Shown here: piece after piece, positions 1 to 6,389 of the stretch
Numbering within the stretch: position 1 is the first letter of the stretch
How the letters are laid out: each line of letters begins with the position of its first letter
The notes under the pieces: generated by a model
Database searches by the model: none
What the model was told of the DNA's origin: nothing
What the model saw: the letters and a program-made list of their open reading frames with translations, nothing else
Assembly: GCA_965145485.1 (NCBI GenBank)
Contig: CBCTCU010000048.1
Coordinates: forward strand, 1-18,460
Length of the DNA stretch: 18,460 bases
DNA from: CABQCM01 sp965145485
Lineage (GTDB): Bacteria > Bacillota > Clostridia > Oscillospirales > Acutalibacteraceae
Direction of reading: 5' to 3'
Translations under genes and position numbers: made by a program

Positions 1-179
1 CTGCCCTTGCCATGCGGGCCTTTTGGCTGCACGATCCTTTTTAGATGGCTTATGAAAGACAATCCTCGTCCCAAGCTCTGAAGCAGACCATTTCCCCAGC
101 CGGTTGCGTCCGCTATCAACGGGCGGGCACCCAGGCGGCCTCCCTTGTATGCCGTAAGCGGGACGGCCACGCCGTCCGG

Positions 180-208
180 TTGCAGTTTGGGCCAATTTCT
201 GCTATGAT
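180..208 (+). promoter_or_regulatory. Sigma-A-type promoter of the decarboxylase gene
   Basis: A -35 box TTGCAG (180-185) and a -10 box TATGAT (203-208) are separated by exactly 17 bases, close to the vegetative sigma factor consensus. Transcription would start near 215 and leave a leader of about 160 bases before the decarboxylase start at 375. Bases 1-179 show no convincing gene or other element. Confidence 0.55.
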
Positions 209-214
209 AACGGC

Positions 215-374
215 ATGGAGAGTGTAACGTAAGAGGGAAAGGCCAAAAACGGCCAAAATCACTGCATAGCGAGGAAAATCTTCTGTAGTGAAACCACGCA
301 ACCTTACGGCCGGAAGGGGCTTCGGCTTTCCCTCCGCTTTTCAATCCGACGGCATGCAAAGGGAGGAATCCACT
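215..374 (+). promoter_or_regulatory. Structured 5' leader, possible cis-regulatory RNA
   Basis: The leader between promoter and start codon can fold as a three-way junction. P1 pairs CGTAAG (228-233) with CTTACG (303-308). P2 is GGCC/GGCC (241-244, 251-254). P3 pairs TCACTGCA (259-266) with TGTAGTGA (284-291) and carries an inner GAGG/CTTC helix (271-274, 280-283). A further hairpin pairs GGAAGG (312-317) with CTTTCC (326-331), and the adjoining CCTCC (331-335) is complementary to GGAGG (362-366) in the ribosome binding site. That arrangement would suit translational control. I could not match it to a riboswitch class that I know. The pairings are read by eye; ligand and function are unknown. 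Confidence 0.4.
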
Positions 375-1916
375 ATGACAAACCGGGATGACCGGCCCCT
401 ATTGGAACGGCTGCAAGAATACGCGGCCAGCTCGATCCTTCCCCTGCACATGCCGGGGCACAAGCGCAAAGCGCCCCTGCCGGACGCCATGCCGGCCGAT
501 GGGATATCCCCTGACCGGGCGTTGCCCTACGCCATCGATCTGACCGAAATCCCCGGCTTTGACAACCTGCACGAGGCGCAGGGAATATTAAAACAGGGCA
601 TGGCCCGTGCGGCGGGGCTGTACGGCAGCGAGCGCGCCTTTTACCTGGTGGGGGGCAGTACGGCGGGCATCCTCGCCGGGATTCGCGCCGCCGTGCGGCC
701 AGGGGAGAGGGTGCTTGTCGCCCGCAACTGCCACCGCAGCGTCTATCACGCGCTCGAGCTATGCCGCCTGCGGCCCTATTATCTGTGCCCGCCCATCGAC
801 CCGGCCACCGGCCTGTGCGGCAGCATCCCGCCCGAGACGGTCGAGCGGGCCTTGGATCGCTGCCCGTCTATTCGCCTTGTGATCGTCACCAGCCCTACCT
901 ACGAGGGGGTGCTCAGCGACATCGCCGCCCTGTCGCAGATTTGCCATGCGCGCGGCCTTCCTCTGCTGGTGGACGAGGCCCACGGGGCCCATCTTGGCTT
1001 TGGCCCCTTCCCGCTGGGCGGGGTGGCCGCGGGGGCCGACGTGGTGATCCACAGCCTGCACAAAACCCTTCCCTCCCTGACCCAGACCGGCCTGCTCCAT
1101 GTCAACGGCCGCCGGGTCGACCCGGACGAGGTGGAGCGGCAATTGGCCAAATTTCAATCGAGCAGCCCTTCTTATCCTCTGATGGCCTCCATCGACGTAT
1201 GCATCCGCTGGATGGAGGAAAAAGGCCACGAAAGGGCCCGTACCCACATGCAGCGGCTGCTGGCATTTGACCGCTCGATCGCCGGGTTGGAGCGCCTCTG
1301 GTCGCCCGGCCACACGGGCCGTGCGGGAGGCGGCTGGCCGGCGTCCCCCGACCCGCCCTTTTTTGGTTTGGACCCCGGCAAAATTTATTTTTGCTGCCGC
1401 AATGCCGCGTGGGAGGGCCGGCCGCTGACCGGCGAGGGGCTGGCGCGCCTGCTGCGGGAGGAATATAGGATCGAAACCGAGATGGCGCAGCCGGGCGGAT
1501 TGCTGGCCATGACCAGCCTGTGCGACGGGGAGGACGCCTTGCCGCGCCTGTCCGACGCGGTGCGCGATATCGACCGGCGCTGTGAGGACCGGGCGGAGAA
1601 AGGGACGGCTGCCGCACTGCCGCCGCCCGTCGTCGTTCGCTCGATCGAGGAGGCGATGACCGCCCCCCGCCGGTCCATCCCGCTGGCCGGGAGCGCGGGA
1701 TGCACGGCGGCCGAATATGTGTGGGCCTACCCTCCCGGCGTCCCGCTGCTGGTTCCGGGCGAGCGGATCACGCAGGAATTTGTGCAGTACGTGGAACAAA
1801 CGCTCGAGCAGGGGACGGCCCTTCACTCGACCTCCCACGGGCTGCCGCAAGCCCTGCGGGTCTGCGCCCAAGACGATCCCCCCGGCATGCATGGGCCCGC
1901 CGGCACAGGGGAATAA
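375..1916 (+). CDS. Orn/Lys/Arg decarboxylase family PLP enzyme (YaaO/SpeA-like)
   Basis: Predicted cytoplasmic fold-type-I PLP enzyme of 513 residues that decarboxylates a basic amino acid to a polyamine precursor; the substrate (Arg, Lys or Orn) cannot be told from sequence. Visible landmarks are the N-terminal signature LPLHMPGHKRK (about 22-32), the cofactor-binding LVGGSTAGILAG (91-102), His120 in RNCHRSVYHA (probable PLP-ring stacking residue), Asp200/His203 in DEAHGAH, and the Schiff-base lysine Lys230 in SLHKTLPSLTQ. The C-terminal YPPGVPLLVPGE motif (about residues 456-467) is typical of the family. The length resembles the short B. subtilis-type enzymes. I chose ATG 375 because GGGAGG lies 8 bases upstream; the reading frame stays open back to 288, but that extension is leader RNA. 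It has its own promoter, and a GC-rich hairpin near 1948-1965 follows the gene. No pathway partner is adjacent. Confidence 0.88.
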   Translation: MTNRDDRPLLERLQEYAASSILPLHMPGHKRKAPLPDAMPADGISPDRALPYAIDLTEIPGFDNLHEAQGILKQGMARAAGLYGSERAFYLVGGSTAGILAGIRAAVRPGERVLVARNCHRSVYHALELCRLRPYYLCPPIDPATGLCGSIPPETVERALDRCPSIRLVIVTSPTYEGVLSDIAALSQICHARGLPLLVDEAHGAHLGFGPFPLGGVAAGADVVIHSLHKTLPSLTQTGLLHVNGRRVDPDEVERQLAKFQSSSPSYPLMASIDVCIRWMEEKGHERARTHMQRLLAFDRSIAGLERLWSPGHTGRAGGGWPASPDPPFFGLDPGKIYFCCRNAAWEGRPLTGEGLARLLREEYRIETEMAQPGGLLAMTSLCDGEDALPRLSDAVRDIDRRCEDRAEKGTAAALPPPVVVRSIEEAMTAPRRSIPLAGSAGCTAAEYVWAYPPGVPLLVPGERITQEFVQYVEQTLEQGTALHSTSHGLPQALRVCAQDDPPGMHGPAGTGE

Positions 1917-2000
1917 CGACGCGGCGCGCCACCCTGCGCACTGGGATCCGCCCCGGAGGGCGGGATTGCCAACAATTTCACCGAAAATCCCCCTCGGCGA

Positions 2001-2029
2001 TTGACAAGAAGGCCGTCAGGGGTTACAAT
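2001..2029 (+). promoter_or_regulatory. Consensus promoter of the SCIFF operon
   Basis: A perfect -35 box TTGACA (2001-2006), a 17-base spacer and a -10 box TACAAT (2024-2029) give one of the strongest promoters in the window. The start would fall near 2036. Confidence 0.75.
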
Positions 2030-2039
2030 GTTACTATGC

Positions 2040-2060
2040 GGCGGGGAAGGCTTTCCCGCC
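2040..2060 (+). other. 5'-terminal mRNA hairpin of the SCIFF transcript
   Basis: Bases 2040-2048 pair with 2052-2060 around a three-base loop, nine pairs including one G-U. The hairpin begins within a few bases of the predicted transcription start. A hairpin in that position often stabilises an mRNA, which would fit an abundant precursor peptide; that role is inference. Confidence 0.45.
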
Positions 2061-2097
2061 CGATTTTCCGACAACCGGACGAAGGGGTGGAATTACG

Positions 2098-2250
2098 ATG
2101 GAGAGAATCAAAACTCTGAGCACGCGCGACCTGAAAAAGAGCGTGGAAAACGGCGGCTGCGGCGAATGCCAGACCTCCTGCCAGTCGGCCTGCAAAACCT
2201 CCTGCGGGGTGGCCAACCAGCAGTGCGAGAAGTGCGCCGAGAGCAAATAA
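2098..2250 (+). CDS. scfA: SCIFF ranthipeptide precursor (six-cysteine peptide family)
   Basis: A 50-residue RiPP precursor. It has the family leader MERIKTLSTRDLKKSVENGG and the core CGECQTSCQSACKTSC followed by GVANQQCEKCAESK. SCIFF peptides occur across Clostridia next to a radical SAM maturase that installs thioether links from cysteine sulfur to neighbouring residues. Their biological role is unresolved. Here the cysteines are C21, C24, C28, C32, C36, C43 and C46. The first six follow the usual family pattern; C46 is a seventh near the C-terminus. The start ATG 2098 is preceded by AAGGGGTGG (2082-2090), a serviceable ribosome binding site. The gene sits behind a consensus promoter and 74 bases before scfB, with a terminator-like hairpin between. 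It is short enough to be skipped by automatic callers, which may instead extend scfB across it in another frame. Confidence 0.95.
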   Translation: MERIKTLSTRDLKKSVENGGCGECQTSCQSACKTSCGVANQQCEKCAESK

Positions 2251-2264
2251 CCTATCAAAACGGG

Positions 2265-2301
2265 AAGCACCGCTCAGCCACTGTGCTAGGCGGTGTTTTT
2301 T
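2265..2301 (+). terminator. Intrinsic terminator/attenuator between precursor and maturase
   Basis: CACCGC (2268-2273) pairs with GCGGTG (2290-2295), with a second inner helix AGC/GCT (2276-2278, 2285-2287), and is followed by six T (2296-2301). It lies 15 bases after the scfA stop and before the scfB ribosome binding site. Partial termination would yield more precursor mRNA than maturase mRNA, the ratio expected for a RiPP operon. The termination efficiency is not known. Confidence 0.7.
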
Positions 2302-2324
2302 CAATGGAATGGAACGGAGCCGAC

Positions 2325-3695
2325 ATGATACACCAATATAAACTAAACGGATACAACATTGTGCTGGATGTGTGCAGCGGCGCGGTGCATGTGGTCGACG
2401 ACGCGGCCTACGACGCCATCGCCTGGTATGAGGAGTGCGACCGCGGCGAGCTGGTGAAGCGTCTGACGGCCCGCTACGGCGAACAGGGGGTGACCCCGGC
2501 CGAGGCAGAGGCGTTGTGCGATGACATCCAGTCGCTCATCGACGCGGGCAAGCTCTTTTCCCCCGACCCCTATGCCAATCTTGACCTGTCGTCGCTGCGG
2601 GCGGGCGGGGTGGTCAAGGCGCTCTGCCTGCACGTGGCCCACACCTGCAATCTAAGCTGCGACTACTGCTTTGCCAGCCAGGGGAAATACCACGGCGACC
2701 GGGCGCTGATGTCCTTTGAGGTGGGCAAGCAGGCGCTGGATTTTCTGATGGATCATTCGGGCGGGCGCACCAATCTGGAAGTGGACTTTTTCGGCGGCGA
2801 GCCGCTGATGAACTGGGATGTGGTCAAGCGCCTGGTCGCCTATGCCCGCGAGCAGGAGCCAAAGCGGAACAAACGCTTCCGCTTTACCCTGACCACCAAC
2901 GGGATGCTGCTCGACGACGAGGTCATGGAGTTTGCCAACCGGGAGATGCACAATGTCGTGCTGTCCCTCGACGGGCGCAAGGAGATTCACGACCGGCTGC
3001 GCCGGACCCCCTCGGGGCAGGGGAGCTACGACCGGATCGTGCCCAAGTTCCGCGCGCTGGCCGACAGCCGCGGCCAACAGGGGTACTACATGCGGGGGAC
3101 CTTTACCCATTACAACACCGACTTTGTCGAGGACGTGCTCCACATGGCCGATTTGGGATTCACCCAGCTTTCGATGGAGCCGGTGGTCTGCCCTCCCGGC
3201 GACCCCTACGCCCTGACCGCGGACGACCTGCCGGTCCTCAAGCAGCAGTATGAGCGCCTGGCGGTGGAAATGCTTCGCCGGGAAAAGGAGGGCAGGGGCT
3301 TTACCTTTTATCACTATATGCTCGACCTCGACGGCGGGCCCTGCATTTACAAGCGCATGGCCGGCTGCGGATCGGGCACCGAATACCTGGCCGTTACCCC
3401 CTGGGGAGACCTGTATCCCTGCCACCAGTTTGTGGGGGACGAAAGCTACCGCATGGGGGACGTCTGGCAGGGCGTGACCAACACGGCGTTGCGTGACCGC
3501 TTTGCCGGATGCAACGCCTGCACCCGCCCGGAATGCCGCGAGTGCTGGGCCAGGCTGTATTGCAGCGGGGGCTGCGCCGCCAACGCCTACCATGCCACCG
3601 GCTCGATCGAGGGGGTATATGCCTACGGCTGCGAGCTGTTCCAAAAGCGGGTGGAGTGCGCCATCATGACGAAAGCCGCGCAGGCGCAGGCGTGA
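2325..3695 (+). CDS. scfB: SCIFF maturase, radical SAM/SPASM thioether-forming enzyme
   Basis: A 456-residue radical SAM enzyme that should cross-link cysteines of the adjacent SCIFF precursor. Residues 1-90 resemble the peptide-binding RRE domain of such maturases (MIHQYKLNGYNIVLDVCSGA). The radical SAM core begins with the CxxxCxxC motif C108, C112, C115 (HTCNLSCDYCFA), followed by the SAM-contact motif FFGGEP (155-160). A C-terminal SPASM-type region supplies ligands for auxiliary Fe-S clusters, including C340, C348, C366, C396, C399, C404, C407, C413, C417 and C436. ATG 2325 is preferred because GGAG lies 5 bases upstream and the family begins MIHQY; ATG 2304 is a weaker alternative, and the frame open back to 2001 crosses promoter and scfA. 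Oddity: the last codons (ECAIMTKAAQAQA) lie in the first unit of a tandem repeat array. Confidence 0.95.
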   Translation: MIHQYKLNGYNIVLDVCSGAVHVVDDAAYDAIAWYEECDRGELVKRLTARYGEQGVTPAEAEALCDDIQSLIDAGKLFSPDPYANLDLSSLRAGGVVKALCLHVAHTCNLSCDYCFASQGKYHGDRALMSFEVGKQALDFLMDHSGGRTNLEVDFFGGEPLMNWDVVKRLVAYAREQEPKRNKRFRFTLTTNGMLLDDEVMEFANREMHNVVLSLDGRKEIHDRLRRTPSGQGSYDRIVPKFRALADSRGQQGYYMRGTFTHYNTDFVEDVLHMADLGFTQLSMEPVVCPPGDPYALTADDLPVLKQQYERLAVEMLRREKEGRGFTFYHYMLDLDGGPCIYKRMAGCGSGTEYLAVTPWGDLYPCHQFVGDESYRMGDVWQGVTNTALRDRFAGCNACTRPECRECWARLYCSGGCAANAYHATGSIEGVYAYGCELFQKRVECAIMTKAAQAQA

Positions 3696-4052
3696 TGCTC
3701 GCGCCGGCTTTGGATGGGTTGCCGTAGGGAATGCAGGCCGTCCCGCAAGCCGGGCGAAGTGTGCCATCATGACGAAAGCCGCGCAGGCGTGACCCCCGCG
3801 CCGGCCTTGGATGGGTTGCCAATGGGAATATCGGCCGTTCCGCAAGCCGGGCGGAACACGCCGTCATGATGATAGCCGCGCAGGCGCAGGCGTAACGCTC
3901 CCTCGGCCTTAAATGGGTTGCCGTAGGGAATGCAGGCCGTCCCGCAAGCCGGGCGGAGTGTGCCATCATGACGAAAGCCGCGCAGGCGTGACCCCCGCGC
4001 CGGCCTTAGATGGGTTGCCAACGGGAACACGGGCTGTCGGCCAGCCGGGCGG
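3640..4052 (+). repeat. Four tandem ~100 bp units, A-B-A-B, copied from the scfB 3' end
   Basis: The core GCCATCATGACGAAAGCC recurs at 3660, 3763, 3860 (variant) and 3962, giving unit lengths of 103, 97 and 102 bases, the last unit fading out near 4052. Units 1 and 3 share a doubled CAGGCG and the segment GTAGGGAATGCAGGCCGTCC. Units 2 and 4 have a single CAGGCG, a shared TGACCCCCGCGCCGGCCTT and a different middle (AATGGGAATATC / AACGGGAACACG). The higher-order period is therefore about 200 bases. Unit 1 includes the last codons of scfB; the scfB-like stretch upstream of each core extends the match to about 15 codons, in frame and with the stop retained. Units also hold a short hairpin, CCGTCC...GGGCGG in the A type. 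No separate gene is supported here, although the minus strand stays open by chance. Confidence 0.85.
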
Positions 4053-4185
4053 AAACCTCGACCGATGTTCGCCCACGGACAAATCCCATCGGTATCGGGA
4101 TCAGGATCCCGGTTTGCCCCGTTGCCCGGTATAAAACGAGCTTCTGGCAAAACCGACCTGCGTTTTCCTAATGTGCGGCTTTAGA

Positions 4186-4221
4186 CAGCCTCATTGGAGC
4201 CACCAGGCGGGCTGCTTTTTT
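4186..4221 (+). terminator. Possible intrinsic terminator beyond the repeat array
   Basis: CAGCC (4186-4190) can pair with GGCTG (4210-4214), followed by C and six T (4216-4221). The loop is long and a competing GCCT/AGGC pairing exists, so the call is tentative. It would end transcripts reading out of scfB through the repeats. Confidence 0.35.
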
Positions 4222-4954
4222 CGCTGGCAAGGCCACGCGAAAGGGACCCTCTGGCCGTTGCTTCCCTAATTTAGGGCCGCCGTGTGGAGTATACCCTGCC
4301 CGGCGACGGTTCACACCACAAAGATGCCCTATCTTGGCTATATCCGCAAATTTTATGTCCTTCCTATTTTGCAGCGCATCTGGAAGCGAGAGCTTTTCCT
4401 CATTCCAAGAGTCGTAGACATTGTTCTAAGGTTTTGGCCGCATCGGCCGCCTATTAAAAAAGAAAGGCCACCGCCCTGCCATTACCGGCCTCGAGGGCGG
4501 CGGCCCTTTTGACTGCTTGCCCCGAAAGCTTGACAATGCACCGGAAATTTTTGTGCCAAGCGGGCGCAATATCCAGGCGGATAGCCGATCCAACGGCTGT
4601 CCCTACGAATAACCCAGTCAAAAATTTTAAAAAAACGAGAGCATGCACTATCTTTCTGGCCGAAAATGGACTACAATAAAGGCGCTAACTACTGCCGCGC
4701 CCGACACATCCCACGATTGGAGGGAATCCGGCTGTCCGCATACCAAAGGCCCGTGTCCATCGGGGGACGCGGAAAAAGGCGGCGGTAGCTGGCTGGAAGG
4801 CACAGCCGGCAGCGTTTTGGTCCTACCGGTCGGCGCCCGGCGGACAAGCCGCATAGCCGGACTTTGGTTCGTCCCTTGCCGCGCCGTGCTCATTCGGTTA
4901 TGTGGATAAAATTCGCCAAGCGAGCATCCGGCTGACGGCCAGGCCAGCCTAACC
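4222..4954. other. Gene-poor stretch
   Basis: Apart from the strong hairpin at 4463-4510 I see no gene I can support. Short open frames exist on both strands (for example 4643-4909 plus), but they lack a good ribosome binding site, a recognisable domain or a coding-like composition. A TTGACA at 4529-4534 has no matching -10 box. Confidence 0.5.
4463..4510. terminator. Strong, probably bidirectional intrinsic terminator
   Basis: GGCC (4466-4469) plus CCGCCCT (4471-4477) pairs with AGGGCGG (4494-4500) plus GGCC (4502-4505), one mismatch, 16-base loop. A T run (4507-4510) follows on the plus strand, and an A run (4456-4461) precedes it, giving a U tract for minus-strand transcripts. No obvious gene ends beside it, so it may be left over from a lost gene. 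Confidence 0.6.
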
Positions 4955-4963
4955 AGGAAGGAG

Positions 4964-5204
4964 TTGGTTTACATTTCCAGAAAACACCTTAAACAACCAG
5001 GATTTAAGCCGTCTTGCGCAAAATATCGCCGCGTTGGCCCATGAACGCGGCGTCACCTTACGGGAGCTGGCCGAGCAAACCGGGGTACCTTATGCCTATC
5101 TGGCGCAAGCGGAACAGGGGATTATCCCCGACCGGATCACGTTGCTTCATCTGACTGCTATCAGCCAATACTTTGGGCGCGAGCTGCACGAGCTTTTCCG
5201 CTGA
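4964..5204 (+). pseudogene. Small XRE-family helix-turn-helix protein lacking an in-frame start
   Basis: The frame ending at TGA 5202-5204 encodes a clear HTH_3/XRE DNA-binding domain: DLSRLAQNIAALAHERG, then TLRELAEQTGVPYAYLAQAE as the helix-turn-helix, then a stabilising helix ending ISQYFGRELHELFR. The family normally contains DNA-binding repressors. A ribosome binding site AGGAAGGAG (4955-4963) sits in the right place, yet the HTH frame has no ATG, GTG or TTG between the upstream stop (4950-4952) and TTG 5034, which would cut the first helix. TTG 4964 is one base out of frame; removal of one A from the AAAA at 4981-4984 would restore a continuous frame beginning MVYISRNTLNNQDLSRLAQN. The gene is therefore a recent frameshift pseudogene, has a sequence error, or uses an unusual start. 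The domain call is firm; the gene's status is not. Confidence 0.6.
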
Positions 5205-5556
5205 ATCGAGCACGGATTTTGCATTCTTGGCTATTCTCGACCAGAACAGCCTGCTCGAGGACGTGAATCGGCTACCATGAACGGGGAATCGGGTACGGCC
5301 ATGCCGCTAACGCAGGCTGCCGCCATCTCTGCCCGGATAGCCCGGCGGGCCGCAGCCATTGCGCAGCAAATTTTGGGGATAGGCAGGCGCTCAGCGGCCC
5401 GGGCTTTGGATCCGGCTTGACATTTTGCAGACGCATGGGATAGGCTTGTCGTTAGCGGCTCGTACCTTGGATGGGAGCATGGGCCTATTATCACGCATGC
5501 TGCGCGGCTATGGAATTGTCAATACGTTTGCATATATTACAGGGGAGGGACCCGCT
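5205..5556. other. Intergenic stretch before the cupin gene
   Basis: No gene is supported. A TTGACA (5417-5422) is followed 17 bases later by a poor -10 box, ATAGGC (5440-5445), and might be the cupin promoter. The open frame upstream of 5557 in the cupin frame (from 5425) has no domain or good ribosome binding site. Confidence 0.4.
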
Positions 5557-5886
5557 ATGCTCATTTGCTTCGATGCCCTGGAAGAAATGGGGATTTTCGG
5601 TCTGAACGGCGGGGAAGGAACGGTTTACGCAAAAATGATCCGCCATGCCGGCGGCAAGACCATGCTCAGCCGCTTGCCGGCCGGATCCTCGATCGGCCCG
5701 CATCCCCACCGCGACAACTGGGAGATCAACTATGTGCTCAGCGGCACAGGGGAGGCGGTCTGCGACGGCCAGGCAGAGACCCTGACCGCCGGCTGCTGCC
5801 ATCTTTGCCCCAGGGGTTCCACCCACAGCATCCGCTGCACCGGCGGGGATGATCTTGTGCTCTTTACCGTTGTGCCCGAGGCGTGA
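5557..5886 (+). CDS. Small single-domain cupin protein
   Basis: A 109-residue protein with one conserved beta-barrel cupin domain. Motif 1 is GSSIGPHPHRDNWEINYVLSG (about 43-63) with the likely metal ligands H49, H51 and E56. Motif 2 is CCHLCPRGSTHSI (about 80-92) with the fourth ligand H90. The complete His/His/Glu/His set predicts a bound metal ion. Small cupins of this kind include sugar isomerases, dioxygenases and ligand-binding proteins, so the substrate cannot be stated. ATG 5557 is chosen because GGGGAGGG lies 7 bases upstream and the family length fits. The gene appears monocistronic and is followed by a stable hairpin. Cys80, Cys81 and Cys84 form a small cysteine cluster inside the second motif, of unknown significance. 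Confidence 0.85.
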   Translation: MLICFDALEEMGIFGLNGGEGTVYAKMIRHAGGKTMLSRLPAGSSIGPHPHRDNWEINYVLSGTGEAVCDGQAETLTAGCCHLCPRGSTHSIRCTGGDDLVLFTVVPEA

Positions 5887-5898
5887 CGCCGCAGATAT

Positions 5899-5940
5899 AA
5901 AAAAACACAGCGCCGGATCGGGCATAGCCCGTCCGGCGCT
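5899..5940. terminator. Long hairpin terminator, U tract better on the minus strand
   Basis: Bases 5909-5923 pair with 5927-5940, about 14 pairs with one bulged T, around a three-base loop. Seven A (5899-5905) flank the stem on the left and would read as a U tract on minus-strand RNA. On the plus strand the nearest T run is about ten bases away. It follows the cupin stop by 13 bases but is better built to stop transcription coming from the right. Confidence 0.7.
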
Positions 5941-6389
5941 ACAATTGCCTCTTTTTCCAACCGGCGTCCAGCGGCCCCATTGGAGGAGCAGCTTCCGGGA
6001 GGTCATTCGCCCTATGGCGATCGCTCCACGAGCCGGATCAGGCTCAGGTTGGCATCCTGCTGCAAAGACAGAAAAACATCCCCCGCAAGCGGCCGCCCAT
6101 CGACACAGATGGAATTGCAAGATCCGCCATGAGCGGTTGCTCCTATCCCAATGAAGCTGTACGCAAGGTTTTTAAGCAAAGCTGTCTTGAATCTCATCGC
6201 ATTTCTATTTTTCATCGGCTGCACGATGTTTTGTTTTTGTGCTTTCCGTGCCAGGCCTTGGAATGAGATCCGAATGGCTGACGCATTAACATACCGTCTA
6301 TCCAATGGGGGTAGTTCCCATCCTCTGGTACGGACGAAATCTCGAAACAGCCAGTGTTTTCATTTGACGTTCTGTTCCGGCAAATGGCG
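5941..6389. other. Intergenic stretch, possible decayed minus-strand gene end
   Basis: No gene can be named. A minus-strand frame closing at 6012 contains a protein-like stretch (GGSCNSICVDGRPLAGDVFL, then SLQQDANLSLIRLVERSP) and stops about 70 bases before the minus-oriented terminator at 5899-5940, so it may be the end of a lost gene. Composition drops in GC between about 6150 and 6300. I do not recognise the family. Confidence 0.3.

Noticed and set aside
215..374. SAM-I riboswitch, because GAAACC and GCAACC occur at 290-303
   Set aside because: The conserved P1 and P3/P4 elements and the downstream GGUGC-type segment of SAM-I are absent and the spacing is wrong.
2001..2324. Long N-terminal extension of the radical SAM frame back to 2001
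   Set aside because: It overlaps the promoter and all of scfA in another frame, and SCIFF maturases begin at MIHQY. ATG 2325 has its own ribosome binding site.
3660..4052. CRISPR-like array
   Set aside because: Units are contiguous and ~100 bp long with no unique spacers, so it is a tandem duplication rather than a CRISPR.
3664..4150. Minus-strand open frames with repeated ARLAGRPAFP-like peptides
   Set aside because: They arise from the tandem DNA repeats and GC-rich codon bias; there is no ribosome binding site or known domain, and the plus-strand reading explains the repeat as the scfB end.
4282..4360. tRNA-like TTC arm (GGTTCACACC)
   Set aside because: No acceptor, D or anticodon stem could be placed around it.
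5425..5556. Longer N-terminus for the cupin protein
   Set aside because: ATG 5557 has a strong ribosome binding site and the family length fits; the upstream part resembles intergenic sequence.
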